Program-made: the position numbers and the translations under genes
Shown here: piece by piece, positions 61,304-64,000 of the stretch
Layout: every line of letters starts with the position of its first letter
How positions within the stretch are numbered: position 1 is the first letter of the stretch
Assembly: GCA_012839865.1 (NCBI GenBank)
Contig: DUMO01000064.1
Span: forward strand, 1 to 64,000
Source: Clostridiaceae bacterium
Lineage (GTDB): Bacteria > Bacillota > Clostridia > CAYPLH01 > DUMO01
Length of the DNA: 64,000 nt
Direction of reading: 5' to 3'
Notes under the pieces: generated by a model
Database searches by the model: none
The model's input: only the letters and a program-made list of their open reading frames with translations
Told to the model about the DNA's origin: nothing

Positions 61304-62629
61304 TTACGGGGTCACCCGGTTTATATCTCTTGGAAATAAGCACGCATTTCGTATATTAGGAAGTCCCAGAAGCTTCATGGTCAACCGCTCCAGTCCCGCC
61401 CCCAACCCTCCATGGGGTGGCATGCCATATTTGTGTATCATCAGGTATGATTCAAATTCTTCAGGATTCATACCTCGTCTGAGCATCTTATCAACCTGCT
61501 CATTATAGTCATGAATACGCTGCCCTCCGGTAGTTACCTCAAGTCCGTTATATAAAAGGTCGAAGCTGAGGGTGAAATTCGGGTCCTCCCTGTCATCCAT
61601 GGCATAAAATGGCCTTTTTGATGAGGGGTAATGGGTTACAAATATAAAGTCGCTGCCATACTTCTTTTTTGCATACTCACAAAGCAGTTGTTCTTCTTCC
61701 GGTTCGAAATCTTCATAATCAGTAATTCTCCTGTTAAATTCAGCGGCAATAATGCTCTTGGCATCCATAAATTTTATTGCAGGGATTGCTTCAATCCTGG
61801 GAACTGTGGCGTTCAACAGCTTCAATTCATAGCTGTATTCCAACTCCAGCAAACTGAATATATACTTTAAAACTCCGACTTCCATCTGCATTATATCGGT
61901 GAAGTCATTTATGAAACCCATCTCGAAATCCATGCTGACATATTCATTAAGGTGCCGGCAGGTATCATGCTTTTCTGCCCTGTACACAGGTGCTACCTCA
62001 AACACCCTTTCAAACACCCCTACCATCATTTGTTTGTAAAATTGCGGGCTTTGAGCCAGGTATACCTGCTTGCCAAAATAATCCAATTTGAATATGTTGG
62101 CTCCTCCCTCTGCACCTGCAAAGACTATTTTCGGAGTTCGGATTTCAGTGAAATTTTGCTTGAGAAGGTACTCACGAAAGCCCCTTGCTATACCTTCCTG
62201 TATCTTAAAAATGGCTCTTTCGCGTGGATTTCTGAGGGATATAGGCCGGTACGCCAGGTTTGTGTCAAGGGAGATGTCAAGTTGCTTTCTGTTAATTACT
62301 ATTGGCAGGTTTTCCACTGGCCTTGACAACACTTTAATGTTTATAATGTGGACCTCTGCTCCATAAGCGACCCTGGAATCAAGTACCACCTCACCTTCTA
62401 CGATAACACAACTGCCTTCGACAATAGAGTCCAAATCAAATTGAGCCTTGTCCCGTGTGTACACACATTGCATCAATTCTCTTCCGGTCCGCAGGATTAC
62501 AAAGGAAAATCCACTCATCTCTCTTATCCTGTGTATTATCCCGCTGATTTTTATTGTTTTGCCCGCATATTGATGCAATCCGGACAACTCAATTGCCGAT
62601 TTATTCTGCATTTCGGTAATATACTCCAT
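61304..62629 (-). CDS. aspS: Aspartate-tRNA ligase, archaeal-type
   Basis: Encodes 441 residues of a class II synthetase in the archaeal-type AspRS/AsnRS2 group: an OB-fold N-terminus (GKTIKISGIIHRIREMSGFS), motif 2 (APVYRAEKHDTCRHLNEY) and motif 3 (GLGAGLERLTMKLLGLPNIR). It charges tRNA-Asp, and such enzymes are often non-discriminating. The bacterial-type AspRS (about 590 aa with GAD insertion) is not what is seen. AAAGGTGG precedes the ATG. A T-box leader lies upstream. Confidence 0.93.
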   Translation of the reverse strand: MEYITEMQNKSAIELSGLHQYAGKTIKISGIIHRIREMSGFSFVILRTGRELMQCVYTRDKAQFDLDSIVEGSCVIVEGEVVLDSRVAYGAEVHIINIKVLSRPVENLPIVINRKQLDISLDTNLAYRPISLRNPRERAIFKIQEGIARGFREYLLKQNFTEIRTPKIVFAGAEGGANIFKLDYFGKQVYLAQSPQFYKQMMVGVFERVFEVAPVYRAEKHDTCRHLNEYVSMDFEMGFINDFTDIMQMEVGVLKYIFSLLELEYSYELKLLNATVPRIEAIPAIKFMDAKSIIAAEFNRRITDYEDFEPEEEQLLCEYAKKKYGSDFIFVTHYPSSKRPFYAMDDREDPNFTLSFDLLYNGLEVTTGGQRIHDYNEQVDKMLRRGMNPEEFESYLMIHKYGMPPHGGLGAGLERLTMKLLGLPNIRNACLFPRDINRVTP

Positions 62630-62683
62630 AACAATCCACCTTTCATTGCGATAATATTTATAAGAAGCACACCATAATAAAAA

Positions 62684-62900
62684 AAGCCTCCCATCTCAGA
62701 ATTGCTTCCGGGACGAGAGGCTTGTTCACGTGGTGCCACCCAGATTAAATGCTGCATTTGCCGATATAACTCCGGTATCATGAAACATTCATCTCAAAGT
62801 ATCTAACGCATACCTGCGGGTCAGCTTACTCACATTGCCATGTTTTCCTCCGACCAACTCCGAGGTGTCTTTCTCTTGCCCGTTCCCGAAAGCACTTTCA
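62684..62900 (-). promoter_or_regulatory. T-box leader of aspS
   Basis: On the minus strand the leader contains the T-box sequence GGGUGGCACCACG (about 62728-62741) and a terminator AGCCUC / GAGGCU-type hairpin with seven T (62684-62722). Upstream is a stem-I-like region with apical GUUGGUCGGAGG. A GAC codon in the leader (in GCUGACCCGC) is a candidate Asp specifier. The 5' limit of stem I is not certain. Confidence 0.78.
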
Positions 62901-62903
62901 GCA

Positions 62904-64000
62904 TACGTGCTAAGAGACATGACATCGGAGCATGGTGCATTTTTCTCCGCAGAGGATGCCGATTCCGAAGGTGTGGAAGGAAAATTCTACGTATGGAGGC
63001 CGGAAGAAGTAAAAAATGTATTAGGCAATGAGGACGGGGAGCTGTTCTGCAAAACCTATGATATCAACCACAAGGAGAATTTTGAAGGAGCAAGCATTCC
63101 CAACCTTATTGATTCTTCAATTGACGAGTCAAAAAAGGATTTCTTTGCAAACTGCAGGAAAAAGCTTTTCATGCACCGGGAAAAAAGGATACACCCCCAT
63201 AAAGATGATAAAATTCTGACTGCCTGGAACGGCTTGATGATTGCAGCTTTGGCCACTGGCGGAAGAGTGCTGAAATGCAATGAATACACAGAAGCCGCAA
63301 AAAAGGCGGCAGCTTTTATATTAAAAAACCTGGTCGATGAAAACGGTCGCCTCCTTGCCCGCTACAGGGATGGTGATGCTGCCTGCAAGGCATATATTGA
63401 TGATTATGCATTTTTAGCATGGGGACTTATAGAACTGTACCAGGCGACTTTTGAGCCGGAGTACCTGGAAAAGGCACTCAAGTTAACCGAGGATTCAATC
63501 AATCTTTTCTGGGACCATACAGGCAAGGGATTTTTCCTTTACGGAAACGACAGCGAGGAACTTATCATACGGCCTAAGGAAATTTATGACGGAGCCATGC
63601 CTTCAGGAAATTCCGTCAGTGCAATGAATCTTATAAAACTTGCCAGGCTGACTGGAAAATATAATTTGGAAGAGTATGCAGAGGATATCTTCAAGGCATT
63701 TTCCGGATCAATTTCACTTGCACCGGCAAGTCATTCTTTTGCGCTTTGTGCCTATATGTTTATGAGACACCCGGCAAAAGAACTGGTTATTGCCGGAACT
63801 AAAGACAAGCATGATACGGAAACCATGATCGATGCAATCCGTGAAGGATACAAACCTTTTAACAACTCACTTTACTACTCGCAAATGTACCCGGAACTTG
63901 TGAAGCTGGTTCCCTTTATAGAAAATTACAAGCCAATCGATGGAAAAACTACGGTGTATATATGCGAAAATTTCGCCTGCATGGCTCCAATCACAGACCC
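62904..64000 (+). pseudogene. 5'-truncated thioredoxin-domain (DUF255/SSP411-like) gene, open at the window end
   Basis: Homology begins abruptly at about 62904 with YVLRDMTSEHGAFFSAEDAD and continues without a stop to 64000: GKFYVWRPEEVKNVLG, KKLFMHREKRIHPHKDDKIL, and ICENFACMAPITD near the end. This is the C-terminal alpha/alpha-barrel part of the YyaL/SSP411 family. Roughly the first 300 residues, with the thioredoxin-like domain, are absent, and upstream is the aspS T-box leader. Either the gene lost its 5' part at a rearrangement, or the frame is used with an unrecognised start; the former is more likely. Confidence 0.75.

Noticed and set aside
1-64000. CRISPR array or cas genes
   Set aside because: No regularly spaced direct repeats with unique spacers; the only tandem repeats (36790-36978, 29223-29375) have no spacers.

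Overview
The window looks like chromosomal DNA of an anaerobic, spore-forming member of the Clostridia. It is AT-rich with low-GC ribosome binding sites, and it carries sigH in its usual Firmicutes neighbourhood (mrnC-rlmB-rae1-sigH). It also has a cwlJ/gerQ spore germination pair, the oxygen-sensitive ribonucleotide reductase nrdDG, the AddAB recombination nuclease and a TM1266-type hydrogenase regulator. Acetivibrio or Ruminiclostridium relatives fit best, but this is inference from gene content only; no rRNA is present.

Layout. 1-8 kb: a decayed DUF4143 ATPase, a pRiA4b-type protein, then a HIT protein / PLD-SF2 helicase / MazG-like pyrophosphohydrolase set, an alpha/beta hydrolase and small unknown genes. 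8-14 kb: a GPH sugar symporter and single genes mixed with fragments of HicB, a GNAT/ImmA chimera and an ABC exporter, plus tRNA-Thr. 14-25 kb: a carbohydrate region with an enolase-superfamily enzyme, a frameshifted ceramidase-like gene, a membrane AraC-type sensor with an Lpl-type sugar ABC importer, and a DUF1861 protein. 25-26.5 kb: a preQ1 riboswitch with queT and a potA/potD deletion scar. 26.5-38 kb: housekeeping genes on the minus strand (tRNA-Gly, sigH, rae1, rlmB, mrnC, nrdDG behind an NrdR box, a QueG-like protein, a split metH). 38-46 kb: addB-addA between two inverted copies of a snap-back palindrome. 46-64 kb: transporters, cwlJ/gerQ, an XRE regulator, an orphan AgrD-like peptide with a kinase-less AgrC-like membrane protein, a zinc importer, a uracil/xanthine permease with a structured leader, a TM1266-ABC transporter operon, an IS21 istB remnant, a FIST-like protein, aspS with a T-box, and a 5'-truncated thioredoxin-domain gene running off the end.

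The points most worth following up are the AgrD-like gene at 50252-50374, which is too short for routine ORF calling, beside a receptor-like membrane protein but with no AgrB in the window; the large palindromic elements at 37756-37958, 45836-46040 and 27625-27951; and a promoter/uORF/terminator leader in front of a GNAT gene (11932-12110). Several genes are clearly broken, and for some a homopolymer sequencing error cannot be excluded.
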